This document shows, piece after piece, positions 1-8,001 of a stretch of 64,000 nucleotides of DNA. The notes under the pieces were generated by a model. It saw only the letters and a list, made by a program, of their open reading frames with translations, did not search any database and was not told where the DNA came from. Each line of letters starts with the position of its first letter. Position 1 is the first letter of the stretch. This stretch comes from Promethearchaeota archaeon. GTDB taxonomy: Archaea; Asgardarchaeota; Thorarchaeia; Thorarchaeales; Thorarchaeaceae. The position numbers and the translations under genes were made by a program. Location of the stretch: contig WJMJ01000022.1 of the NCBI GenBank assembly GCA_014728035.1, positions 1-64,000 on the forward strand. Direction: 5' to 3'.

Positions 1-406
1 AACTGAATAATATGACTGCTGATATGATCATAATAATGGCAATTGTGCCCCAGACAACTTTTGCGGTTGTACTCATCTCGTCCTGTAGTTCGGGTGGGTA
101 TGACTTCGTTATTGATCTAATCATCTTGGCAGTCATGAACCAAGCAACTAAGAGGCTTACAACAACAAAACCAAGAATTACAAGAATATTCTCTCCAAGA
201 TTATCAACAAAAATCATGAGTGACATGAAAACTAGAGTGATAAATGAAGTTCCTCCACCAATGAGTAGGTAGAGTATTCCTGTCACACGTCTTCCAATCA
301 CTTCAGGATACGTTTCAACTATCTCTGTAAGATGGAGCAACTGTTTGGCCTGCTCCATGAGTTTAGCGTCCTGATTGTTCTTTCTGTCTGAACTCTCGTC
401 ACTCAT
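1..406 (-). CDS. Small membrane protein, 3' end cut by window edge
   Basis: The minus-strand frame opens with ATG at 406, is preceded by an AGGAAAG ribosome site, and stays open to the window edge (135 codons seen). The first 45 residues are polar and charged (starts MSDESSDRKNNQD). Two hydrophobic stretches follow at roughly residues 48-68 and 75-93, and a third begins near the edge, so this is probably a multi-pass membrane protein of the phage-holin or DUF type. I do not recognise the family. It lies just downstream of the ABC exporter genes on the same strand and could belong to that transcript. Confidence 0.6.
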   Translation of the reverse strand, partial: MSDESSDRKNNQDAKLMEQAKQLLHLTEIVETYPEVIGRRVTGILYLLIGGGTSFITLVFMSLMIFVDNLGENILVILGFVVVSLLVAWFMTAKMIRSITKSYPPELQDEMSTTAKVVWGTIAIIMIISAVILFS

Positions 407-503
407 TCTTTATCTTTCCTCCTTTGATTGAATTCATATTCTATTCCTCCATATATAAAATAGTGACCGTATGAATAAAGCATGGTTCATACGGTCTTGA
501 TAT

Positions 504-1667
504 CTACTTCCTCCCCCTCTTCTCAAAGAGGAGTATTCCCATTCCAAGTACAACTACTGTGACTACTGCGACCACTAGCAAGTCAATCCAGATTAAAATC
601 GATGTCACAGGTGCCCCTCTCAAGAAGAGAGTCCTCAAAGCATGAGTCACATAGTTACTAGGCATGAATGTTCCCAGTGTTTCTCCAACACCACCAAGAT
701 TCATGAAAGTCCCAAAGAACATCATGGGCATAATGAAGACGAAGGAGAGTCCGGTAGCCACTTCAGCTGACTTCGAGATAACCGCGGTGATGAGTCCAAA
801 TCCTACACACGCCAATGCAAAGATTATGACTATCAGAAATGCGAACAATAACCCATCGATTCCAGTCGCTGGTGAATAACCGATAAGGAATGATACCGCG
901 AAGATTATCGTAACCTGTAAGATTGCTATTATGACATGTGAAAGCGCTTTGCTGACTATGAATTCTGACGAACTGACAGGAGTTGTAGCCATTCTTCGAA
1001 GTAGTCCTTCATCTCTCTCTGTAGTCATAGACTGTGAAACAGTCATTATCATGAATATGGCTGAGAACGCAAATATTCCAGGTGCCATATAGTCCCACAT
1101 AGTCATGTTACTCACTTTCACCATTGAAGGGGAGCTAATCTCTATGGGTAGTTCCAGTGTTGTAGCTGTTTCTCCGTATATGGTTTTCAGAAGGTTCTGC
1201 TGTACCATTGGTGGAATTGCGCTGCTTCCAACCATGGAACTACTGTCAAGATAGAGACCGAGCGTTGTGTTTGCCCATTCGGTACTGTTTAATGGAGAAT
1301 TCCAGTACGAGTCAATACTTGCTCCAAACCCATCAGGAATCACTATGAGAGCATCTAGATGTCCGTTTAAGAGGTCATTCTGACCAGTTTCGTTATCTTG
1401 ATAGTGGAATACAACAGTACCGTTCATTTCTGTTAGGTTGCCAATGAAATAATCTGACCATTCTGTGCTGTCTGTAGAATTGTCCAAGTTGACAACACCA
1501 AACTCAAAATGAGTGTCACCTCCGGAATTGATACCACCAAAAGCGACACCAAAGACAATAGTAATCATCAGTGGGAACAGTAATAACAAAAACAAGAGTG
1601 CAGGCTCTCGAGTAGTCATCTTCATGTCCTTCTTAACTAGGGCTAGAAGTCGTCTTATCTTCATCAT
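504..1667 (-). CDS. ABC-2 type transporter permease
   Basis: Membrane subunit of an export-type ABC transporter. The 387-residue protein has one N-terminal membrane helix (about residues 23-45), a long extracytoplasmic domain rich in Asn-x-Ser/Thr, and then five or so hydrophobic segments between residues 195 and 385. This is the classic ABC-2 permease layout, with the family-typical ERDEGLLRRM stretch after the second helix. Its ATG overlaps the stop of the upstream ATPase gene (TAATG), so the two are translationally coupled and form one exporter. The substrate cannot be read from sequence; drugs, lipids or polysaccharide are usual for the family. Confidence 0.9.
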   Translation of the reverse strand: MMKIRRLLALVKKDMKMTTREPALLFLLLLFPLMITIVFGVAFGGINSGGDTHFEFGVVNLDNSTDSTEWSDYFIGNLTEMNGTVVFHYQDNETGQNDLLNGHLDALIVIPDGFGASIDSYWNSPLNSTEWANTTLGLYLDSSSMVGSSAIPPMVQQNLLKTIYGETATTLELPIEISSPSMVKVSNMTMWDYMAPGIFAFSAIFMIMTVSQSMTTERDEGLLRRMATTPVSSSEFIVSKALSHVIIAILQVTIIFAVSFLIGYSPATGIDGLLFAFLIVIIFALACVGFGLITAVISKSAEVATGLSFVFIMPMMFFGTFMNLGGVGETLGTFMPSNYVTHALRTLFLRGAPVTSILIWIDLLVVAVVTVVVLGMGILLFEKRGRK

Positions 1668-2413
1668 TACACCTCCCCTCTTAGCTTCTTACCAGTCAGT
1701 TTGATGAAGACCTCCTCTAAGTCTTCGGCATCGTGTTCTTCCATCAATTCTTTAGGAGTACCAAGTGCAATTAGTTTCCCCTCATCAATGATACCCACTC
1801 TGTCACAAAGGATTTCTGCTTCTTCCATGTAGTGTGTAGTAAGGATAATTGCTTTACCGTTATTTTTGAGTTCCCTGATGAAGTCCCAGACAGCACGGCG
1901 TGAGACCGGATCCATTGCCACAGTTGGTTCGTCAAGAAGTGCTACATGTGGGTCATGAATCAACGCCATCACTGTACTTACTCTGCGGATCATCCCTCCA
2001 GAATACTCACCAGCTTTCCTGTCGGCATGTTCTTCCATCCCGATTTTTTTGATAAACTCCTGTGTTCTATCTTGTATGGTCTCTCTTGGTACTGAGTGGA
2101 ACTCTCCATAGAGCTCGATGTTCTCACGTCCTGTCAGGAATGTATAGTACGCTGGTTCCTGCGGACAGAGCCCAATCAATTCCCTTATCTTATCTTTATC
2201 CTCTACCACATCAAATCCATCTACTGCTGCACCACCTTTTGTAGGCTTCAAGAGTGTGCAGAGGACGTTTATTGCAGTAGTCTTGCCTGCCCCGTTGGGG
2301 CCTAGAAGACCGAACAGCTCACCCCATTGTATTTCAAGTGCTAGATCATCAACAGCAATGACGTCGTCGAACTGTACGGTCAAGTTGTCTATCAATATCG
2401 CAGTTTTAGACAT
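1667..2413 (-). CDS. ABC transporter ATP-binding protein (DrrA/CcmA-type exporter)
   Basis: ATPase subunit that powers the ABC-2 permease encoded immediately downstream. The Walker A motif GPNGAGKTT is at residues 38-46, the Q-loop CPQEP near 83-87, the signature YSGGM at 137-141, Walker B VALLDEP at 157-163, and the H-loop histidine in TTHYMEE further on, so all catalytic elements are present. The length of 248 residues is normal for a single nucleotide-binding domain. The C-terminal part is short, as in minimal exporters. The stop codon overlaps the permease start, which implies a two-gene operon reading leftward. Confidence 0.95.
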   Translation of the reverse strand: MSKTAILIDNLTVQFDDVIAVDDLALEIQWGELFGLLGPNGAGKTTAINVLCTLLKPTKGGAAVDGFDVVEDKDKIRELIGLCPQEPAYYTFLTGRENIELYGEFHSVPRETIQDRTQEFIKKIGMEEHADRKAGEYSGGMIRRVSTVMALIHDPHVALLDEPTVAMDPVSRRAVWDFIRELKNNGKAIILTTHYMEEAEILCDRVGIIDEGKLIALGTPKELMEEHDAEDLEEVFIKLTGKKLRGEV

Positions 2414-2718
2414 TGTATTTCACATGTATGAGAGGAATAGAATGAATATAATACATGGACAATCTTTGGACTACAGCCTAGTTTGCAGTGCACGGTACCT
2501 TATGATACACGATATGGATTATACTCAAGTCCAGTTAATTATTGAAATTGATATGTGATTGAAATCGCTGAAACATTGAAAAGATTGGTCTCGCCGTGTT
2601 TTACAACTATGGTATGTTGATTCCAGTATAAACGCTATCTGATTCTTAATCTTAAAACTTCTTTCTAAAACACTACAACTAAATGAGTTCTTTCCATCTA
2701 TTGTAGGAGGATTAAAAA
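2414..2718. other. Intergenic region between divergent genes
   Basis: About 305 bases separate the divergent ABC ATPase and thioesterase genes. The sequence is AT-rich. I see no RNA gene, long repeat or supported small ORF; short frames here lack ribosome sites. It probably carries the two promoters, but no TATA box stands out clearly enough to name. Confidence 0.4.
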
Positions 2719-3141
2719 TTGAACAATGAAGAAATTTTGTTAGCTATGCAATCTGGGAAAGTACCTGCTCCACCTATTGCCAAGCTACTTGGTATGCAAC
2801 TTCGTGATGTTAGTAAAGGATGTGTTGTCATGGAGATGGAAGCGACCAAGAAACATTGGAATCCCATGCACACTTTACACGGTGGTGTAATGTGTGATAT
2901 TGCAGATGCAGCCATGGGAAGTGCATTTTTTACGACACTTGATGATGACGAGAGCTATACTACCGTAGATCTTCATATAAAATTCCTAAAACCTGTAATC
3001 ACTGGTAAAATTACGGCATCCGCAACAGTTGTAAAACGGGGACGAAGATTAGGTTATATTGAATGTGAAATCCGGAATGATGAAGGTGAATTGGTGGCAA
3101 AGGCTGATTCTTCATGTATTGTACTTAGAGAAGAAAACTAA
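2719..3141 (+). CDS. PaaI-like hotdog-fold thioesterase
   Basis: Predicted acyl-CoA thioesterase of the PaaI/4HBT hotdog family, cleaving acyl- or aryl-CoA thioesters in the cytoplasm. The 140-residue protein carries the family core HGGVMCDIADAAMGSAF near residues 54-70, and the later beta strands DLHIKFLKPV and GYIECEIRNDEGELVAKA are typical. The start is TTG at 2719, because a perfect AGGAGG lies at 2705-2710 with eight bases of spacing and no better ATG exists. The gene ends convergently with the next gene, overlapping by four bases. Substrate preference is unknown. Confidence 0.85.
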   Translation: MNNEEILLAMQSGKVPAPPIAKLLGMQLRDVSKGCVVMEMEATKKHWNPMHTLHGGVMCDIADAAMGSAFFTTLDDDESYTTVDLHIKFLKPVITGKITASATVVKRGRRLGYIECEIRNDEGELVAKADSSCIVLREEN

Positions 3142-3986
3142 TTTCCTTCCGATTTTGCAATGAACTCGATTTTGTTTTGGCCCTTGTTATCTTGGAACAG
3201 ACGTATAATTCCATGATTCAAACCATGTTTTATTGTTATTTCAAATTCTCCGTTGTATTTTAGGTATCTTTCCTCCGATCTAACCACTAGTACAAATCCA
3301 ATAGTGTGAATTCCTAGTGATATACTCCCTTGATAGAGTGAAGTTTGTTCTTCTTTTGGTTTCTTTTCAATTTCTTCTATTTTTGTAGGACTCTCATCAA
3401 TGTGGAGATACACTCGCCACAACCAGAAGTCTTGAATCTCGGACAGGAAAACAAGATGAAAAGTTGCTCCTCCAATCGTTCGATGTTTCTTCAAGTATGC
3501 TTTTACTTCTGACTCTACATCTTCTGGCATTTTCTGAATTGGTCCAGCTTCAAAGAATTCATCAAATGTCTGAAATCCCGCAAAATATGCACCACCACTC
3601 TGAATAGTCATATTATTTCCAATATACCGTAGCCCTTCTGATGTCACTCTTAAATCAATCCAGTGACCGTATTCAAAATCCCATTTCCATTCTGCTGGTG
3701 GAATCTGTGAATAATCCCATGGTCTATCAATAGTCATATCTGAATAACCTCTAGGTGTAAAGAACGATATCAGTTTCCTTCTAATAGAGTTACTATTTCT
3801 TAAGATAGACAGCTGGAAGTTTGATATCAAAATATACGCTTGATTTTCCCTTTTCTCTAATAATTTTTTAGTATCTGTTCTGAGGATCTCTTCTTTCATT
3901 TTCATGGGCTTGTATCCAGAGAAATTTGCTTTACTATCTAGAAAATTGTTGAAGAATGTGTCCAAATAACTGGTTTTCATAATCAT
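3138..3986 (-). CDS. Hypothetical protein, unrecognised family
   Basis: A 282-residue soluble protein with no motif I recognise. It has a basic N-terminal third (residues 28-75), an aromatic-rich centre (WDYSQIPPAEWKWDFEYGHW), and a C-terminal half with beta-rich segments such as GSISLGIHTIGFVLVV. There is no signal peptide or membrane segment. The coding call rests on the long open frame, balanced composition and tight convergent packing against the thioesterase (four-base overlap of the stops). The start at 3986 could instead be the ATG two codons later. It may be lineage-specific. Confidence 0.7.
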   Translation of the reverse strand: MIMKTSYLDTFFNNFLDSKANFSGYKPMKMKEEILRTDTKKLLEKRENQAYILISNFQLSILRNSNSIRRKLISFFTPRGYSDMTIDRPWDYSQIPPAEWKWDFEYGHWIDLRVTSEGLRYIGNNMTIQSGGAYFAGFQTFDEFFEAGPIQKMPEDVESEVKAYLKKHRTIGGATFHLVFLSEIQDFWLWRVYLHIDESPTKIEEIEKKPKEEQTSLYQGSISLGIHTIGFVLVVRSEERYLKYNGEFEITIKHGLNHGIIRLFQDNKGQNKIEFIAKSEGN

Positions 3987-4057
3987 AAGTCATTGAAAAC
4001 TAACAATTACCGTTTTTGTTAAATGAGAGAATTCGTTTACATCTTATGGGATAAATC

Positions 4058-4696
4058 ATGAAATCTTCTTTAGAGGTACGCTTTTTAGGACAATCCGGTT
4101 TTTTGCTGAAGACAAGTTCATCATCGTTGCTAATCGATCCATACAACGACGATTCTGGGAGGTATGATGGAGACATCTTGTACTGTACACATCATCATTT
4201 CGACCATACTGGTGGTGTTGATACCTTTTTGGAACGTAATTCAGATGCTATCTTCTTATGTAACGAACAAGTTGCTGATAAACAGGAGAAATGGAAGGAT
4301 CGTATCACGATTATTGAAGATGGCCAGCAGTTCACCGTTAGTGATTGGCATTTTTCATTTACCAAGCTGAAACATGGTGTATTTGGCGGCACTGAAAATA
4401 TTGCAGTTGAAGCACAGTATGGGGATTTGAAGTTTGCACATATTGGGGATGCAAAAGAATTTGGCACCATGGTATCTAGAGTAATTGATGTACTGGCTGT
4501 TCCGATCAGTGGTGGTCCAACTGCTTCTCCCTCAAAGGTGCTTGACACACTAAAAAACTTCGAATCATTTCCGTCAGTTGTTATTCCAATGCATTGGCTT
4601 ATTCGTCGTCCCGACAGCTTCTGTAAGAATTTCTACAAATTATTCCCGGAAAAACGTTGTATTGTCCCCAAAGACGGAGAGATAGTTACAATCTAG
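4058..4696 (+). CDS. Metallo-beta-lactamase-fold hydrolase, UlaG-like
   Basis: Predicted zinc-dependent hydrolase of the MBL superfamily, closest in layout to the short UlaG-like proteins. The metal motif THHHFDHTGG lies near residues 44-53. A second HGVFGGTENIAVE region, an acidic GDAKEFG (metal-bridging Asp) and a C-terminal IPMHW histidine complete the usual ligand set. At 212 residues it is the usual size for this minimal family. The ATG at 4058 is the only sensible start. It converges on the Lrp regulator gene seven bases away. Substrate unknown. Confidence 0.85.
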   Translation: MKSSLEVRFLGQSGFLLKTSSSSLLIDPYNDDSGRYDGDILYCTHHHFDHTGGVDTFLERNSDAIFLCNEQVADKQEKWKDRITIIEDGQQFTVSDWHFSFTKLKHGVFGGTENIAVEAQYGDLKFAHIGDAKEFGTMVSRVIDVLAVPISGGPTASPSKVLDTLKNFESFPSVVIPMHWLIRRPDSFCKNFYKLFPEKRCIVPKDGEIVTI

Positions 4697-4703
4697 CGGT
4701 GTT

Positions 4704-5651
4704 TTATCGTTTTCGAGATGCTTCTAGTTCGATTATTTTATGTCGAAAGTCAGGAAAATACTTGATTTCTCCACCTATGGTTTCACCCAATATGCGTATG
4801 TCTGGCCGGAGGTCTAGTAGTTCTTTTCTAATCTTTTTCACTTCAATAGGGTTGGATGCTTGAAATGCCAGTAGTAACATAGGCCTATCAATCACTTTCC
4901 AGCTCACCCAGAAATTATCTTCCAGACTATCTCTTATTCTATTTTCAAACCTGTGATACTCTTCTGATGTGATACTAGGAAATTGTACTGTTATGATTAC
5001 CATGAATCCTTTTTTGATAGCCCCAGGGTTGAGCAGTATTGTGATATCTATGAGATTATGTTTCCTCAGAAAATTCAATCTCTTCCTAATGGTTGGCACA
5101 GAGCCTACAATCTCAGATGCCAATTCACTTAGTGGTTTTCGCCCATTCTCTTGCAGTCGCTGAATAATCTTCCAATCGATTCTTTTCATATCGCTAATGG
5201 TCTTTGTAGGTATGTGTATTCTTTCTTGCAGCGGTGGAAGGACCTGAAAAATCTCAAAATCACTAATCTCCTTAAGCGAATAGAACAATTCGGTGACCTG
5301 TGCTAATTCTGCATTATTTCTGTATAGGGTAACGACAAAACCTTCTTGATTTAGTCCGAGACCCGCTGCTGAAACAAACTCGTTAGAACCTATCTGTTCT
5401 AATAGACCTATGGAAGTTGAAGACAACTGTAATAATACAATTGCATTACTTGCTCCAAATATTTGCTGATTTGGTTGTACACTAAATCCTTGGATTATTC
5501 TATTTTCAATTAGGGCATTCACACGATTTTTTATTGTTGTAACTGATACATCGTATTTTCTTGCTAACTTTGAGTATGAAGCTCTACAATTTATGCTGAG
5601 TTCCATAAGAATTGCCTTGTCAAGCTGATCCATCAGTTTCTCTCCTTGCAA
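4704..5651 (-). CDS. Lrp/AsnC-family regulator with two HTH domains
   Basis: Predicted transcriptional regulator. The 315-residue chain holds two AsnC-type winged-helix domains: residues about 7-65 (MDQLDKAILMELSINCRAS, then ARKYDVSVTTIKNRVNALIE) and about 158-215 (IDWKIIQRLQENGRKPLSEL, then SVPTIRKRLNFLRKHNLID). Each is followed by a ligand-binding-like alpha/beta segment. This double arrangement is twice the length of a classical Lrp protein. ATG at 5651 is used, but the internal ATG seven codons later (MDQLDKA) fits the family start as well. Target genes are not evident from the sequence. Confidence 0.85.
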   Translation of the reverse strand: MQGEKLMDQLDKAILMELSINCRASYSKLARKYDVSVTTIKNRVNALIENRIIQGFSVQPNQQIFGASNAIVLLQLSSTSIGLLEQIGSNEFVSAAGLGLNQEGFVVTLYRNNAELAQVTELFYSLKEISDFEIFQVLPPLQERIHIPTKTISDMKRIDWKIIQRLQENGRKPLSELASEIVGSVPTIRKRLNFLRKHNLIDITILLNPGAIKKGFMVIITVQFPSITSEEYHRFENRIRDSLEDNFWVSWKVIDRPMLLLAFQASNPIEVKKIRKELLDLRPDIRILGETIGGEIKYFPDFRHKIIELEASRKR

Positions 5652-5772
5652 CTTACAGAAGTGAAAACCTGTTTATAAACTACCTTTCGAATTTTCAACC
5701 TTGCAATTGCCAATCTTTCTTGTATTTTCTTTTTTCTATTACGTTGTAATTAACCACTTGAGGTAACATAAA

Positions 5773-6195
5773 ATGGTACTTGTCTTCAAAACAAACACAT
5801 TGATTGCTGGTCTCGCATGGGGTCTTGTCATTGCTCTGATATTCTCATTCATGGCTGATGGAATGATAGCTGATATGCGTGCAGACGAACCAGATGATGA
5901 ATTCCTAAACTCGGAAAATGCTAGATTGCTGTTTAAGTTTGGTATCCCTATTTTCATGATTGTTTTTGGACTTTTGTTGATTGGCCCGATTGCAGGATTT
6001 ATCTATCAGACAATGACTGCACAGACAACAATTCTTGGAATAGACTCCAAACTTGCCTATTGGGCTCTAGCTCTGGTAATATCGCTACTCTTGGATATTG
6101 CAGTATTTGTGACTGGAACACCATATCCAGTAGAAAAACTTGTTATGAATACTTGGACATTTTTATCTCTGGGTATACTTCTTTCACTACTCTAG
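5773..6195 (+). CDS. Four-helix membrane protein, unknown function
   Basis: A 140-residue integral membrane protein with hydrophobic segments at about residues 9-27, 55-75, 88-108 and 120-139. An acidic loop (MRADEPDDEFLNSENA) lies between helices one and two. A GAGGT ribosome site precedes the ATG at 5773. No family motif was recognised, and nothing in the neighbourhood fixes its function. It is followed directly by a perfect inverted repeat that is probably its terminator. Confidence 0.75.
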   Translation: MVLVFKTNTLIAGLAWGLVIALIFSFMADGMIADMRADEPDDEFLNSENARLLFKFGIPIFMIVFGLLLIGPIAGFIYQTMTAQTTILGIDSKLAYWALALVISLLLDIAVFVTGTPYPVEKLVMNTWTFLSLGILLSLL

Positions 6196-6202
6196 GCATA
6201 TT

Positions 6203-6229
6203 ATGGTAAGGTTTTCAAAACCTTACCAT
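6203..6229. terminator. Perfect inverted repeat, probable bidirectional terminator
   Basis: A perfect 13-base inverted repeat with a single-base centre at 6216 (left arm ATGGTAAGGTTTT) starts eight bases after the membrane-protein stop. It overlaps the end of the decayed gene on the other strand. The arms place a T run in one direction and an A run in the other, as expected for a terminator serving two convergent transcripts. Confidence 0.55.
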
Positions 6230-6573
6230 CCCATTGGCCGAATTAAAAGATGCGGAATAATCAAATAACATGGAAACAGTATTCTTATGAACTTCAAGAG
6301 TAGATGAATGATGGCAATATGCCACATGCTCTTTTTATCTTTGTAGAGTTTGATATAATCAAATGATACTATGAATTACAAAATAAGAAAGATACCAAGA
6401 AAAATTCCTGTAGTACTAATACAAAGAATTCTCCCATATGAGTGCATGGATAACTGCTCCTGTCAGATTGAGAGAAACGCCACATAGAATTGAAATTCCA
6501 ATTGCTGCGAGTATTGCCAGTATTAAATCAACCTTTTGTTGGTCTAACCTCTATTGTTCATTTCATATTCCAT
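6223..6573 (-). pseudogene. Decayed small membrane-protein gene
   Basis: The 390-base gap before the YbgA-like gene holds broken coding sequence on the minus strand. A frame opens at ATG 6573 (MEYEMNNRG) and stops. The next frame reads DQQKVDLILAILAAIGISI and on to ALIWENSLY before a stop. A third frame reads STTGIFLGIFLIL, meets an in-frame TAA, and continues FIVSFDYIKLYKDKKSMWHI to a stop at 6223-6225. The pieces are hydrophobic and run in one order, consistent with a membrane protein carrying two frameshifts and one nonsense change. Sequencing error is a less likely alternative. Confidence 0.35.
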
Positions 6574-6584
6574 TTTTCCAACAA

Positions 6585-7571
6585 CTAATCTCGTTTAGTC
6601 TGTTCTTTCTTGTATTCACCAAAGTCTGCTAACTCTTCCAACTCTTGCGGATATGGCTCAAAGATGCTTTGCCGACGGATATATTCGTCATCAAAACGTA
6701 ACATCCACAATCTTAGCAACTCTCTAACGAGTGACAATGGCACACGTCCAGTTCTGTACTCCTCAAGTCTATGAAGAAAGTATTTCTTTTCCTCTCTGGT
6801 CAGTGAATCTGAAAAGTAACCAAAAATCTTTGAAAACACATTCGTGGTTGATGAACGTTTACGTCCATCAGCTATAGCAGGTAGCAATGTATCCCAGTAC
6901 TCTAGCATTATTTCTTCTACTTGTTTTCTCTCTGCATTTGAAACAATTCTACCTAATTTATTTACATATTTTTGCCCATAGGTCATAATCAGATACTTGT
7001 TTTCTGAATGAAAGTCTATTAGACTCTTGATGTGTTGTGATCTCATTACATGTCTTAGAGATGACAACAAGAAGATCTGTGTTAAGAATTCCTCTCTGAT
7101 TTTTCTATTTCTCAGACGCCCATCACTCTCTATTGGATAATTATGGTACTCATTGAGGATTGCTTCTGCAAAAAGCCCTGGTCCTGTATCTGCAATTGAA
7201 GAAGCTCGATCTCTACCATGATAATATTTCACTCTTTCAATACTGCATGACGGGGAATTTTCTCTGAGAATGAATCCATCGATAACTCCAAGTGACTCGA
7301 TAGTGGTGGTGATGTATTCCTTCATGATGTCAGTCAGGTCTCTATCGGTAGCTGGTTGAACGAATCTCTTCACTCCGTTTTCCATTACAATGCGAATGAA
7401 TTTGCGAGGAGAACCCAGTCCAATCTCAACCTCCGGGCAATGTGTAACGAATTTTACAAATGGCTTAATCATCTCAATAAAATCTGAGAAAATCGTTGTT
7501 CCATTCCACCAGCATGCACAAAAACCAAGGCACTTACTTGCATACACCTTTGGTTTTAGAAACTCTGTCAT
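6585..7571 (-). CDS. YbgA-like protein (DUF523-DUF1722)
   Basis: The two-domain architecture known from YbgA-type proteins is seen here. An N-terminal DUF523 domain (residues about 8-150) carries cysteines (SKCLGFCACWWNG, THCPEVEIGLGSPR) and PATDRDLT. A C-terminal helical DUF1722 domain (about 185-310) shows SEHKYLIM-like FHSENKYLIMTYGQKYVNKL and YREGRVPL-like EEYRTGRVPLSLV. The length of 328 residues is usual for the fusion. DUF523 proteins are suspected sulphur or redox enzymes, and the exact reaction is unsettled. The start ATG at 7571 is unambiguous. It is transcribed away from the interrupted gene at 7610. Confidence 0.85.
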   Translation of the reverse strand: MTEFLKPKVYASKCLGFCACWWNGTTIFSDFIEMIKPFVKFVTHCPEVEIGLGSPRKFIRIVMENGVKRFVQPATDRDLTDIMKEYITTTIESLGVIDGFILRENSPSCSIERVKYYHGRDRASSIADTGPGLFAEAILNEYHNYPIESDGRLRNRKIREEFLTQIFLLSSLRHVMRSQHIKSLIDFHSENKYLIMTYGQKYVNKLGRIVSNAERKQVEEIMLEYWDTLLPAIADGRKRSSTTNVFSKIFGYFSDSLTREEKKYFLHRLEEYRTGRVPLSLVRELLRLWMLRFDDEYIRRQSIFEPYPQELEELADFGEYKKEQTKRD

Positions 7572-7609
7572 GCCATAAACTACTATTTACTAGTTAATAG
7601 GTATATTCA

Positions 7610-7951
7610 ATGAATCATATGCTCAAAGAATTCGTAGGTATCTTCAAATTTTTCCATGGTGAAATTATACCAAGATCCCCCCAAGTATCATTTCTGCAGG
7701 GATTATTATCCCAAGTAAAGAAAGCTGGCCGTCCTGTTCAAATTCTTCGTAATGATCCGGTTATTTTTGAAATGAATTAGCTAGCTAAACTTGAAGAATA
7801 CTACGGTCACTTTGTTCTACTTGAGAGTGACCATCGTGCAGCATTCTTTTCTGCTGCTGAAATTCGATCTATTGATACTACTGAATCCATTGTGAAAATT
7901 CAATTGGTGTCCGTGTTAGAAGATATCCGAACAAAAGCGCAGTCATCCTAA
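7610..7951 (+). pseudogene. Gene interrupted by one in-frame TAG codon
   Basis: A 114-codon reading frame runs from ATG 7610 to TAA 7949-7951. It is broken only by TAG at codon 57 (7778-7780). The first half reads MNHMLKEFVGIFKFFHGEII and ends VIFEMN; the second begins LAKLEEYYGHFVLLESDHRA and ends DIRTKAQSS. Composition is protein-like on both sides, and no start codon with a ribosome site follows the stop, so this was one small protein gene. A point mutation or sequencing error is the simplest reading. Programmed readthrough is not supported, since many genes in this window end in TAG. Family unrecognised. Confidence 0.55.
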
Positions 7952-8001
7952 TAATCGATACGCTCATTTTGGTTCCAGTTATATTATTTACTGGGATTAA
8001 A

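Noticed and set aside
12..272. Plus-strand 86-codon ORF at the left edge
   Set aside because: It is the shadow of the minus-strand membrane protein gene, which has a ribosome site and coherent hydrophobic segments.
7778..7780. Pyrrolysine reading of the in-frame TAG
   Set aside because: Many genes here end in TAG, and no pyrrolysine genes are seen, so general amber recoding is unlikely.
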